From Streptomyces sp. NBC_00306 (GTDB taxonomy: Bacteria; Actinomycetota; Actinomycetes; Streptomycetales; Streptomycetaceae): DNA of 64,000 nt. This document shows positions 17,904 to 26,950 of this stretch, one piece after another (positions within the stretch are counted from its first letter, which is position 1; each line of letters starts with the position of its first letter). Both the position numbers and the translations under genes were made by a program. Below the pieces are notes generated by a model that searched no databases, was not told the DNA's origin, and was given only the letters and a program-made list of their open reading frames with translations. The stretch is taken from positions 8,060,001 to 8,124,000 of the forward strand of contig NZ_CP108032.1 in NCBI RefSeq assembly GCF_036169555.1, given 5' to 3'.

Positions 17904-17948
17904 CCGGTGGGCCAGGCCAGACGTCGATTCACGGTAGATGGAGGAGTC

Positions 17949-20228
17949 ATGGACCCGAAGAACCCGGTAAAGGCCGCGGCCCAGAAGGCTGCGGATCTCC
18001 TGACGGGAGAATCAGGACCCGAGGAAGGAGTGCCCGGCAAGCCCGCGCCGGTGTCACCGCCTGTCGACCAACCGACGGAGCCGCAGGAACCACTGCCGCA
18101 CAAGCCGGACCAGTCGGGTCCTGAGGCGGTCTCACCGACGGGGAAGCCGACCGGTGCCAGCACCTCCGCACGCGCGCAGAGCGGTGCCTATCTGACCACA
18201 GCGCAAGGGGCCCGACTGTACGACACCGACCACTCGCTCAAGGCAGGGGCACGCGGCCCCGTCCTGCTGCAAGATCACCATCTGCGCGAGAAGATCACCC
18301 ACTTCGATCACGAGCGGATTCCCGAGCGAGTCGTGCACGCTCGCGGCGCGGCAGCCCACGGCGTCTTCCAGGGTTACGGAACGGCCAAGCGCATCACCAA
18401 GGCGGCCTTCCTCGTCAAAGATGTCGAAACACCGGTGTTCGTGCGGTTCTCCACGGTGCTGGGCTCGCGGGGCTCGTCGGACACGGTGCGCGACACGCGC
18501 GGCTTTGCGACGAAGTTCTACACCGACGAGGGCACGTTCGACCTGGTCGGCAACAACATCCCGGTGTTCTTCATTCAAGACGCGATCAAGTTCCCCGACG
18601 TCATTCATGCGGGGAAACCGCATCCGGATCGTGAGATCCCACAGGCGCAAAGCGCTCACGATACGTTCTGGGACTTCGTGACCCTGCACACCGAAGCGAC
18701 GCACCACACGCTGTGGAACATGTCGGACCGCGGCATCCCCCGCTCGTACCGGATGATGGAGGGCTTCGGCGTCCACACCTTCCGGCTGGTCAATGCCGAG
18801 GGTGCAACGACGCTGGTGAAGTTCCACTGGAAGCCCAAGCTGGGTGTGCACTCCCTTGTGTGGGAGGAGGCCCAGATCGTGAACGGCATGGACCCGGACT
18901 TCCACCGCCGCGACCTGGCCGACGCCATCGAGGCCGGCGCCCACCCCCAGTGGGAACTGGGTATCCAGACGTTCCCCGACACCCCCGACCAGACCTTCGA
19001 GGGCATCGACCTGCTGGACCCGACGAACATCGTCCCGGAGGAACTGGCGCCGGTGCAGCCTGTCGGCCTCCTGACCCTGAACGCGAACCCGACGAACTAC
19101 TTCGCCGAGACGGAACAAGTCGCCTTCCACCCCGGCCATCTGGTGCCCGGCATCGACATCACCGACGATCCGCTGCTCAGCGGCCGACTGTTCTCCTATC
19201 TCGACACCCAGATCAGCAGGCTCGGCGGCCCCAACTTCGGCCAGCTACCCATTAACCGGACGCACGCCCCGGTCAACGACATGCTGCGGGACGGCATGCA
19301 CCAGACAGCCGTGCACAGCGGCACCGCTCCCTACCGGCCCAACTCCCTCGACGGCGGCTGCCCGTTCCTCGCCGGCGCCGAGGATGCCGCCTACATCGAG
19401 GTCCCCGTGGAAGTGCCCGCGGCGCGGAAGGTGCGCGAGGCACCCGAATCGTTCAACGACCACTTCAGCCAGCCCCGGCGATTCTGGCTCAGCATGACGC
19501 CGGTGGAGCGCGAGCACATCATCGCGGCATACACATTCGAACTGAACAAGTGCTACGAGCAGGCGATCAAGGAGCGAGCGCTGAAAGTACTCGCCAACAT
19601 CGACCCCAAGCTGTGCTCCCAGGTGGCCGAGGGCCTGGGCCTTCCCGCCCCGAAAGCCACCGTGCCGCTCGTGCCAGTGGATCCCAGCCCTGCTCTCTCC
19701 CAAATGGGCGGGGACTGGCCGCTCGACGGGCGGATCATCGGCATCATCTCCGACGGCCAAGGCGACTTGGCCGGCGTCCGGGCGGTACGAGCGGCGGTAC
19801 TCGAGGCGGGCATGGTCCCGCTCGTCGTAGCGCCCACCGGCGGAAAGCTCGACCCGGAGGGCGAGCCCATCACCATTCAGCGCACATACGCCACAGCGCG
19901 GTCCGTGGAGTTCGACGCCGTGCTCCTGGTCGGCGTACCCGGCCCCGGAAGTGACGCTTTCGGCGCGCGCGATGCCAAGGCCGGCGATCCCTCCGGCAAC
20001 GGCAACGCGACGACGGATCCCCGGGTCCTGCTGATGCTCTCGGAGGCGTTCCGGCACGGCAAGGCGATCGGGGGATGGGCCGGTGCGGGCGATGTCCTCA
20101 CGGCGGCGAACGTGCCGGAGGACGCGCCAGGTGTGGTCGTCACCCAGGAGGGAACGGAAGCCTTGGAGCAGATCGTCCAGCTCCTCGGCCAGCATCGCGT
20201 CTGGGAGCGCTTCCCGACCTCCCTCTGA
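17949..20228 (+). CDS. katE: Large-subunit (clade 2, HPII-type) monofunctional catalase
   Basis: 759 residues. An N-terminal Pro/Glu-rich extension of about 75 residues is followed by the catalase barrel: catalytic His in RVVHARGAAAHG, Asn in VGNNIPVFF, and the haem Tyr in RLFSYLDTQ. A C-terminal flavodoxin-like domain (about 600-755, starting at DGRIIGIISDGQGD) defines the large-subunit clade. It disproportionates hydrogen peroxide in the cytoplasm. The ATG at 17949 follows GGAGG. Preceded by a sigmaB-like promoter and an inverted repeat. Confidence 0.95.
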   Translation: MDPKNPVKAAAQKAADLLTGESGPEEGVPGKPAPVSPPVDQPTEPQEPLPHKPDQSGPEAVSPTGKPTGASTSARAQSGAYLTTAQGARLYDTDHSLKAGARGPVLLQDHHLREKITHFDHERIPERVVHARGAAAHGVFQGYGTAKRITKAAFLVKDVETPVFVRFSTVLGSRGSSDTVRDTRGFATKFYTDEGTFDLVGNNIPVFFIQDAIKFPDVIHAGKPHPDREIPQAQSAHDTFWDFVTLHTEATHHTLWNMSDRGIPRSYRMMEGFGVHTFRLVNAEGATTLVKFHWKPKLGVHSLVWEEAQIVNGMDPDFHRRDLADAIEAGAHPQWELGIQTFPDTPDQTFEGIDLLDPTNIVPEELAPVQPVGLLTLNANPTNYFAETEQVAFHPGHLVPGIDITDDPLLSGRLFSYLDTQISRLGGPNFGQLPINRTHAPVNDMLRDGMHQTAVHSGTAPYRPNSLDGGCPFLAGAEDAAYIEVPVEVPAARKVREAPESFNDHFSQPRRFWLSMTPVEREHIIAAYTFELNKCYEQAIKERALKVLANIDPKLCSQVAEGLGLPAPKATVPLVPVDPSPALSQMGGDWPLDGRIIGIISDGQGDLAGVRAVRAAVLEAGMVPLVVAPTGGKLDPEGEPITIQRTYATARSVEFDAVLLVGVPGPGSDAFGARDAKAGDPSGNGNATTDPRVLLMLSEAFRHGKAIGGWAGAGDVLTAANVPEDAPGVVVTQEGTEALEQIVQLLGQHRVWERFPTSL

Positions 20229-20465
20229 GCCCATGCCCCGCCCCCGAGCCGTGTCCCGCGGCCGGGGGCGAGCGCTCGTCCGCGGCGGTGCAGTGCTCCA
20301 AGGGCGCCTCGCGCCGATCCAACGCTGATGGCAAACGCGAGGTCGCTGTCCACAGCGCGGGAGCCGATTGGCCTCTCGGTGAGGCGCGCGACGCCTCACG
20401 GACAGGCGCGGAGTCCCTGCGGAAGACGTCGACCACCGAGAGGAACCTGACCCGCTGTCGGGCCT

Positions 20466-20837
20466 TCAGCCGCCGAGGCCGCCGCTGCCGAAGGAGCCGC
20501 CGGATTCGTCGGCGTCGCGTCGCCGGCCGCCGGGGGCGGGCCTCGATCCCTGGTTCCCGTAGCCGCCGAGCTCATGGGGTGTCAGCCGTTCCCCGTCCGC
20601 CCCGAAGTCTTCGGGCTCCCGCCGGGCCTCGACGTGAGACCGCTGTGCGGGCCGCCGGGGCTGTTCCTCGGGACGCGGTGGCCGGGCCCGGCCCCGGCGT
20701 GCACCCACCCGCCAGACCACCCCGACGAGCAGGACGAGGAGAGCGGCGGCGATCAGGACGAAGACGATGACTGCGGGGGCGCCGTCACCGGCGGCGAGCC
20801 TGTGCCCGTCGTCGGCCGGCCGGAGGAAAGGACTCAT
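20466..20837 (-). CDS. Single-pass membrane protein, unknown
   Basis: 123 residues. A short N-terminal region is followed by one strong membrane helix (APAVIVFVLIAAALLVLLVGVVW, residues about 20-42). The rest is an Arg/Pro/Glu-rich cytoplasmic tail ending in a Gly/Ser stretch. It is convergent with the catalase gene. Family not recognised. Confidence 0.55.
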   Translation of the reverse strand: MSPFLRPADDGHRLAAGDGAPAVIVFVLIAAALLVLLVGVVWRVGARRGRARPPRPEEQPRRPAQRSHVEARREPEDFGADGERLTPHELGGYGNQGSRPAPGGRRRDADESGGSFGSGGLGG

Positions 20838-21655
20838 GAACCACGGGTACCCCGACCCGGCCGCATCTCGCGCATCCATGGCATCGACGGAGTGAAAAGA
20901 TCCGTGAGTCGGGCCGCTCAGCAGGTCCTATCGCCACGAGTAGTGCCGGCCACCGCGCTTTGCGGCGCCCCGACGGACCCCGCCTGCACCCCAGGCCGGC
21001 GCCACCGGTCGGCCATGTCCGCATCGTGGGCGGACTTCCGTGTTCGGTCGCCACGGTGTGCCTTCTGCAGGTCGTCGGCCTCACGCCGGCATGGCCCGGC
21101 GGTGTTCACCCCGCTTGGGTATCACATCGCGGGCAAACTGCGCCGCCATCCGCGCACAGGTCACCTGGCAAGCGGCGGGGGTCTCGAATTCTCGTAGTGC
21201 AGCCTCCCGGATACGTCCGCCAGGAGTGCGGCCTGCGGCACTGCCAGCACGACGGGCGTGGCATCCCCCACCAGCTCGGGTCGCCCGGAAGAGTTCCTCA
21301 GCGACGCTGGCCGGTCGCTCGGTGAGCAGGCGCAGAGACAGCACCGGCGATCATGCCCCGCGGTCCTGTCGTTTTTCGTGACGGCACCTCCCACCACACG
21401 ATGTAGAACACAGGTTCGACCGCATATCTGGCATGCAAGCATAACCGGGGGGATCTGACGCCCACCGATGTTGTGACTCAGCCTGTAGATACCGCCATAG
21501 CGTTCAAGCGGGCTTGGGTGAGCGCGTAGGCGGCCCGCAGGGGAGTGGCCAGCGCGATGAACCGCCCCCAGCCTTGTGGTCATTCCGCCTGCCTGGGTGA
21601 ACCCGGTTCCCGTTGTGGCGATGAGCCTGCGGGCCTCCACGGGTCTTATAGGTTG
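20838..21655. other. Intergenic region, no supported gene
   Basis: About 820 bp. A minus-strand stretch near 21081-21200 (reading QVTCARMAAQFARDVIPKRG) looks gene-like but has no start, family or complete frame. Possibly decayed sequence. Confidence 0.4.
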
Positions 21656-22858
21656 CTAGGCCGTCACGTGTCGGCGCAGGGCGTCGCTGGTCTGTTGAAA
21701 CTCCTCCATGAGGCGGGTGGCCTCCACGACCAGAACACCATAGGGACGGCTGGGTTCAGCCAGCGGTAGGGCGTCGTGCTCCGCCTGTGCTGCCACCTGG
21801 TAGCGGCACTTCTGCGCATCTTCCGCCAACGCGCTCAGCCTCTGTGACTGGTCGTTCAGATGGTTCTCGTCGAGGACGCTCAGTACACGGGCCATTTCGT
21901 AGAGGCTCTCCAGAAAGGCGCCATAGCGCTCGAGGAAAGGCTGGTACCTGTTCTGGCCTTCCTCCCCGCGCCACGTGTCCAGGCTACGGGCGAGTGCCGC
22001 GCTCTGATACAGGGTGCGCTCGAGTGCGGTGAGCACCGCGTCGTAGCCGGCGAAGGTGCCGCGGTCGCGGTTGCGGCGGAAGAGGCGTCGCGGGTTGAAG
22101 TACAGGCTTTCCTGTGCGGTCCGCAACGCCGCCCTGGCCTGGGGCGCGAGTTCTGTCGCCTGTTGGGCCTGCGTTCGCCACCGCTCGGTGGCCTCAGGGT
22201 CAAGCTGCCCTGACCGCAGTGCTGGGTACATGTCGCTGAAGAGTGCATCAAGGCTTTGGGCGAGTCCGTGGATCGCGTGCTCGGCACTGCGGTGGCGAAG
22301 AGGTGGCATGACGATGAGGTTCACCACGACGCCTACGACGCATCCGATGAGAACCAGCAGAATGATCTCTCCGAGCCGGGCGAGCTTTTCCGCATGCGCG
22401 GTGGCAGCGGTGTAAGTGGAAAAGGCGAAGAACGCCGCTGTTGACACCTGTGTTCCCTGTGACCCGAGGCGCGGCCATCGCCCGACTATCAGCGCGATCA
22501 ATGCGACGATCAGGAAGGTGGCAAGGTCCGGGCCGACAAGGAAGGCAAGGCCTGCCTGTACGGCGACGCCGCTGACCACCGCGCCGACATAGCGCAACGA
22601 CTGCATCAGGGACTGATAGACCGTCACCTGCATGATCAACACTGCGGAAAAGGGGGTGAACGCAGGCGACTGTGCACGAAGAAGGTCATGGGAGATGAAC
22701 CAGGCAAGCGTTGCCGCCATCGTGCTCTTGGCCACCAAGAGAACGGTATGACGCTCCTGGCCATCCCAAGTCCATGCCCGCTGCCCCCACTGGGCCACTG
22801 CCGCCAAGTGGCCTGGCCGGGAAAATGTTGACCGCGAGTCTTTGACCTCACCCGCCAT
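21656..22858 (-). CDS. FUSC-family / aromatic-acid exporter-like membrane protein
   Basis: 400 residues. The N-terminal half has about six hydrophobic segments (TMAATLAWFISHDLL, FTPFSAVLIMQVTVYQS, VGAVVSGVAVQAGLAFLVG and so on), and the C-terminal half is a long helical cytoplasmic region. This is the layout of the FUSC/YccS/ArAE group of small-molecule exporters. The ATG at 22858 follows GAAGGGCGAGG; the frame stays open for 340 bp upstream but without family features. Confidence 0.8.
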   Translation of the reverse strand: MAGEVKDSRSTFSRPGHLAAVAQWGQRAWTWDGQERHTVLLVAKSTMAATLAWFISHDLLRAQSPAFTPFSAVLIMQVTVYQSLMQSLRYVGAVVSGVAVQAGLAFLVGPDLATFLIVALIALIVGRWPRLGSQGTQVSTAAFFAFSTYTAATAHAEKLARLGEIILLVLIGCVVGVVVNLIVMPPLRHRSAEHAIHGLAQSLDALFSDMYPALRSGQLDPEATERWRTQAQQATELAPQARAALRTAQESLYFNPRRLFRRNRDRGTFAGYDAVLTALERTLYQSAALARSLDTWRGEEGQNRYQPFLERYGAFLESLYEMARVLSVLDENHLNDQSQRLSALAEDAQKCRYQVAAQAEHDALPLAEPSRPYGVLVVEATRLMEEFQQTSDALRRHVTA

Positions 22859-23796
22859 CCTCGCCCTTCCTGTCGTTATGCCGCTCGTAGACCCGCCTGT
22901 ACCCGCCGATGAACCGGCCACCGCACCGGTTGCCGAACTACAGGGCGGCGACGCCAGAGAGCCGGACGGGGGCGGGCCCCTCGTCGTCGAGCACCAACTG
23001 GCCGACGCCGTGAACCCCGAGCACGACATCGGCCGGATGGGCCCTGCAGAACATGCCCACGAGCGCCGCCCCACGAGCTCGCCGCAGCAGGACCCGGAGC
23101 GTGCCCACCGGCACGTTGCCGACATCGGCCCCTGGCCGACGAAGCGACAGACCGAGCGGGACCGGCGGACGGGGGAGACACCCGCCCGGCTACCCAGCAC
23201 CGAAACCGCTCACTCACTGCTGGAGCCGGTGCGCACAATATGTCCGGCTGGCGCGCGGGACCTTCGTTCGTTCGCAGTAGCCATGGCGTTGACCAGTGGG
23301 GCGTCGGAGCGTGTCAGGGAAAGGATGGCGGTGATGTTGATCGTCCCCGGCCCTGCCGGTGGTTCGTGCCCTCGGCCGGCGTGGCTGCCCAACCCCGCAC
23401 CGAGATGTCGGAGGTGGCAACTGTCTCCACGCCCCCGTCCCGTGCGAGGTCCCGGACGGGAGGCGGTTACGGCGGTCATCAGGCCGGCACCCGCGCCCTG
23501 CATTCCCGCGGCACTGGCCAGTCCGGCGAGGCGCCGGTCCGGACCCGTGCGCCGGTAGCCGTGCGCGGCTTGGGCGTTGAGGTCTCAGTGCCGCTGCCCG
23601 ATCTCCCGCCGAGGACCGCGCTGCTGATCATCCGCCACGCCGCACCGGCGCGTCACAGCGGCTTGCAGTTCCTCGCCGTCCTCGAAGCGGGTCCCGGACC
23701 TCGCGTGGACGGCAAGGTCGAATGCGACGCACTGCATGACCTCCTCGACAATGTCCACCCACCTGCCACGCCGGGTAGAACCCCTGACTGCATGAC
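22859..23796. other. Intergenic region beside the tRNA, no supported gene
   Basis: About 940 bp of high-GC sequence. A minus-strand frame ending near 22937 (GNVPVGTLRVLLRRARGAA, then a short tail) could be the C-terminal remnant of a lost gene, but it is broken by an upstream stop and I cannot name it. Confidence 0.4.
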
Positions 23797-23833
23797 AGAA
23801 GGGCCCGGATCCGCCAAGGATCCGGGCCCTTCT
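23797..23833 (-). terminator. Terminator of the initiator tRNA
   Basis: A perfect 16-bp stem (23797-23812 and 23818-23833, core GGGCCCGGATCC) with a 5-nt loop gccaa. It starts 6 bp beyond the tRNA 3' end in the tRNA's direction. Confidence 0.9.
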
Positions 23834-23839
23834 GGGCAG

Positions 23840-23913
23840 TAGCGGGGACAGGATTTGAACCTGCGACCTCTGGGTTATGAGCCCAGCGAGCTACCGAGCT
23901 GCTCCACCCCGCG
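23840..23913 (-). tRNA. tRNA-fMet (initiator, anticodon CAT)
   Basis: A 74-nt cloverleaf on the minus strand without encoded CCA. The 5' end reads CGCGGGG and the 3' end CCCCGCTA, so position 1 C is unpaired with A72, and the anticodon stem has the three G:C pairs (GGG-CTCATAA-CCC). Both features mark the initiator tRNA. The T-arm reads GGTTCAAATCC. Confidence 0.95.
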
Positions 23914-23949
23914 TCGGTAGACCCCACCCTACGGCACCGATTGGCTCGC

Positions 23950-24414
23950 TCATGCCACGAGCGCGACCACCGAACCTCGTCCGAGCGGCGCGTTGCGGCC
24001 GGGGTGACCGAGGGCGATCCCCATCGTCTTCCGCAGGATCATCAGGGCACGGGCGTCGTCGTAGGTGGACTGTACGCGTAGCAAGCCCAAGCGCTCGGTG
24101 CCGTCAACCAAAGGCACCCACCAAGCGGTGCCTCCCGCCTCCTGCGGCGCTGCAGACGTAAGCCGCCCGTACTGGTACGCCCGCCCGGGCACCGTGCCCT
24201 CGACCCGGATGTCGGTTTCGGTGCCCGGCGCCGCTCCGTTCGGGCCGGTCAGCAGATGCAGCCCCTGGCGGTTGAGGTCCGCCACATAAATGAGCAGGCC
24301 GGTGAAACCCGCCGCGCGGGCGTACTCAACGGCAGTGTCCGGCAAGGTGTCGAGGGGCATCAGATGGCTGGCATCCAGCAGACCGGCGAACATTGCCCGC
24401 CCGGCGCTCCACAT
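23950..24414 (-). pseudogene. Truncated N-terminal (GAF-like) half of a PP2C phosphatase
   Basis: An open frame of 154 codons from an ATG at 24414. The readable part (FAGLLDASHLMPLDTLPDTAVEYARAAG, LLIYVADLNRQGLHLLTG, EGTVPGRAYQYG, WWVPLVDGTERLGLLRV) matches the sensor half that precedes SpoIIE-type phosphatases in Streptomyces. It departs from the family after YDDARALM and stops at 23950, 36 bp from the tRNA gene, with no phosphatase domain. The frame is open upstream to 24624 without family resemblance. Confidence 0.65.
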
Positions 24415-24639
24415 CCACGGCCCTGTTCCCTCTCTCGCCCTAGCAATCCTGCGTACTTCTCGTCCCCGGGCTACCCAACCGCAGCACAGCAAAGCCGCAA
24501 GCGCCACCGGACCCGTAGGGGACCCTTCAGCCATCACCAACCAGGGCCGGTCCGGCGGATCATGTTCGTCGGTTCGGTCAGGGGCGGAGGTCCGAATTTC
24601 GCGGGTCCGCTTCTTGGGCCGCATCTACCGCCGTCGGGC

Positions 24640-24945
24640 CGGGCACCTCGTCCGCTGGGGGAGGCCCAGACCCAACCCGGTCATGTCGGCGGAGACAGGG
24701 CGTACAGCTTCTGCTGCAACCGCCGCTACCTGCGAAGACGCCATGTCAAGAACGCCACTCCTCGCCCAGCGGCCGACCGCGAGCAATACCGGCGTCGCAA
24801 CGAAGTCGAGCGGACCATCAACCGGCTCAAGGCCTTCCCTGCCGTCGCGACAAAACGTGCCTATGTCTTCCACGGCACAGTCACCGAGCACGATTCGCCT
24901 CTGGCGGAGCATTTCCTGTTGCAGACAGGCATCTAACAAGACGGT
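24640..24945 (+). mobile_element. Remnant of an IS5-family transposase (C-terminal part)
   Basis: The plus strand encodes GDRAYSF-CNRRYLRRRHVK, a deletion, then EQYRRRNEVERTINRLKAF and KRAYVFHGTV, ending with TGA at 24934-24936. These are the DDE-domain C-terminal motifs (including the conserved Glu in RRNEVERTINRLK) of an IS5/IS427-type transposase. The N-terminal two thirds and both ends are gone and an internal segment is missing. Confidence 0.75.
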
Positions 24946-25355
24946 TCGTATCGTCTAGTTATGTGATCGTCGTCCGGCTAACACTGCACTGCTCGCCGCA
25001 CGACCCTGTCATGGAGGCCTGGGCCGTGAGCCGGGTTACCGAGACTCGGGTGGACCTTCAAGGACATGCAGCTGGGGGAGGGTGCGGCAGGTGAAGCCGA
25101 GCTGAGTCATGGCCCGGAGGACTTCGGCGGCGCTGAATTCACGGCGGTCCTGCCGGGTGAGAGCTGGCCGACTTGCTTGACGGGGTAGTGGCGGCGGCCG
25201 ATGGTCACGAATTCGCCGGTGCCCGGTTCGGCCTTGATGTCCTTCATCGGTTCAGCACGCCGCTCTTGGTGAGCTCGAAGGGGAAGCGGGCGATGACGCA
25301 GCGCATGTAGCCTCACCGGGAGAAAGCGCGAACGGTCCGAACGGGGTGGGGCGGT
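24946..25355. other. No supported gene
   Basis: About 410 bp. A minus-strand 46-codon frame at 25107-25247 (MKDIKAEPGTGEFVTIGRRH) reads like a fragment of a small Streptomyces protein, but I cannot name it or show that it is complete. Confidence 0.35.
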
Positions 25356-25745
25356 TCAGCGGGAGAGGGCGAGGATGCCAAGGGCGCTGCCCTGCTCGTC
25401 GACCACGGGCAGAGCGCCGAGCCGGAGGTAGCGCATCGTGCGCTCGGCTTCGGCCGCAGTGGTCACGGGTGAGGTGAAGGTCCAGCGGTCGCCGAGGATG
25501 TCGCGCAGGCGGACACGGTCCGTGTAAGCGGAGCCGTCGCGGACGGCGGTGAGTTCGGCCTGGGTGACCAGGCCGGTGCACTGGCCGTCCTGGTCGCAGA
25601 CGACCAGTCGACCCGTGCGGGCGGCGGCCATGACGGACAGCGCCACCTCGACGCTCATGTCGTCACAGACCTGCGGTCCGGCTGCGTCCATGACCTCAGC
25701 CACTGTCCTGTGGATGGGGTTGGCGCTTGCAGGGCGGGGATGCAT
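25356..25745 (-). CDS. CBS-domain pair protein
   Basis: About 129 residues with two CBS motifs: TVAEVMDAAGPQVCDDMSVE and RTGRLVVCDQDGQCTGLVT, then FTSPVTTAAEAERTMRYLRLGALPVVDEQG. It probably binds adenine nucleotides. The ATG at 25745 is used here; RHLLTPVQ just upstream in the same frame hints at a slightly longer N-terminus. Different in sequence from the CBS protein at 13276-13692. Confidence 0.75.
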   Translation of the reverse strand: MHPRPASANPIHRTVAEVMDAAGPQVCDDMSVEVALSVMAAARTGRLVVCDQDGQCTGLVTQAELTAVRDGSAYTDRVRLRDILGDRWTFTSPVTTAAEAERTMRYLRLGALPVVDEQGSALGILALSR

Positions 25746-26027
25746 CTGAACCGGCGTCAAAAGGTGCCTCCTGCAGAGATAGGTCAGCTTCCTGCCGCAA
25801 CGATGAGCAGCATCGAGAATTACAAGTACGTACCGACCTTTTGCAGCCAGCCAGCGGAAATGCGCACTGGGCGTAGGTGCTGAAGTGACGCGCGGCGCAC
25901 AATTAGACGGGTGTCGGCTGCGGTGTAGCTCTGCAAGGTGCATCTGCCATCCTGTAGGAGGAGCCGCGCGTGGAGAGACTACGGATTCTTCCCAGTCCCG
26001 CTGGTGAAACCGCGGCGAAAATGCGTG

Positions 26028-26067
26028 TAGCTGGGGCCCGCACTCCGAACGATGCGGGCCCCAGCTA
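26028..26067 (-). terminator. Terminator of the cold-shock gene
   Basis: A perfect 15-bp stem (26028-26042 and 26053-26067, TAGCTGGGGCCCGCA and complement) with a 10-nt loop, 18 bp after the csp stop codon. Confidence 0.9.
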
Positions 26068-26084
26068 TAAAATGCGCGTAAGCG

Positions 26085-26288
26085 TCAGGCCGGAACGATG
26101 TTCTCGGCCGTCGGGCCCTTCTGGCCCTGCGCGATGTCGAAGGTCACCTTCTGGCCCTCGAGCAGCTCACGGAAGCCCTGGGCGGCGATGTTCGAGTAGT
26201 GGGCGAACACGTCAGCACCGCCACCGTCCTGCTCGATGAAGCCGAAACCCTTTTCCGCGTTGAACCACTTCACGGTGCCACTGGCCAT
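26085..26288 (-). CDS. Cold-shock protein, CspA family
   Basis: 67 residues, one cold-shock domain. Both RNA-binding motifs are intact: KGFGFI (RNP1) and DVFAHYS (RNP2), and the protein ends AENIVPA. It binds single-stranded nucleic acids as an RNA chaperone. An AAGGAGAT ribosome site precedes the ATG at 26288. A degenerate copy is at 50705-50910. Confidence 0.96.
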   Translation of the reverse strand: MASGTVKWFNAEKGFGFIEQDGGGADVFAHYSNIAAQGFRELLEGQKVTFDIAQGQKGPTAENIVPA

Positions 26289-26915
26289 GTCATATCTCCT
26301 TCGGGGCGTTGCCCAGAGGACCGCACTGTGCGGACCTCGAGTCGCCGTGATGATTATCCCGCCCGGAAAATGACCGGAAATGCAAAAGTGCTCTCGCCGG
26401 TTCAGAAAACCGCTGAGGGCACTTGAAGTCTTTGGGAACCACAACTGCAACTGAGATCGACAGTAGCATGCCGCAACGGCTGCGTACGTGGAACAATTCC
26501 ACGCTGGTCGTTGCTGTCTTAACTCTCACTGCACGGCCCGTTAAACTCTTCCCTCACGAGCGCAGTATTCATGCACCCGGGGTAACAACGTTCCGGGAGG
26601 CTCGATTTCGTCACTCTCAAACCAGGGCTCGCCCGCCGTTGGGGCCACGCAATGGCGGTACTCCACGTCTGCACGGGCCGAGCAGAATCCGCCCGCGCAT
26701 CTGATGGCTACTACTGTAGGTCAGCACACCTCACACCACGTCCCCGTCGTAGCCGGCGGTCGGGGACAGGTGTTGAGCTCTGGGTGTGAGGACGATCGAT
26801 GGCCGGTCTGCCAGCCCAGATCCATGTCTCCAGCTGACAGCGCACTGATTTCTGCAATCCGGCATGAGCGCGCGGTGGTCTCGGCGGGAAGCGATTGGGA
26901 GGTGCCGGTCCAGCC
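26289..26915. other. Intergenic region, no supported gene
   Basis: About 630 bp between the divergent csp and Rieske genes. The part next to csp (26300-26600) is less GC-rich than its surroundings, as is common for a csp promoter and leader. Confidence 0.5.
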
Positions 26916-26941
26916 GTTTTCGTCGGCGCTAAAACGGTTAC
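26916..26941 (+). promoter_or_regulatory. Weak candidate sigmaB-type promoter of the Rieske gene
   Basis: GTTT (26916-26919), 16 nt, GGTTAC (26936-26941), one mismatch to GGGTAC. The predicted start would be at about 26949, making the mRNA leaderless on the ATG at 26951; no ribosome site is visible upstream of that ATG. Confidence 0.3.
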
Positions 26942-26950
26942 CCGTCGTAT

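Noticed and set aside
20848..20853. GGGTAC on the minus strand before the small membrane protein at 20466-20837
   Set aside because: No acceptable -35 at the required spacing.
22842..23558. 239-codon plus-strand frame
   Set aside because: Low-complexity, Pro/Arg/Glu-rich, overlaps the start of the FUSC gene on the other strand and matches no family.
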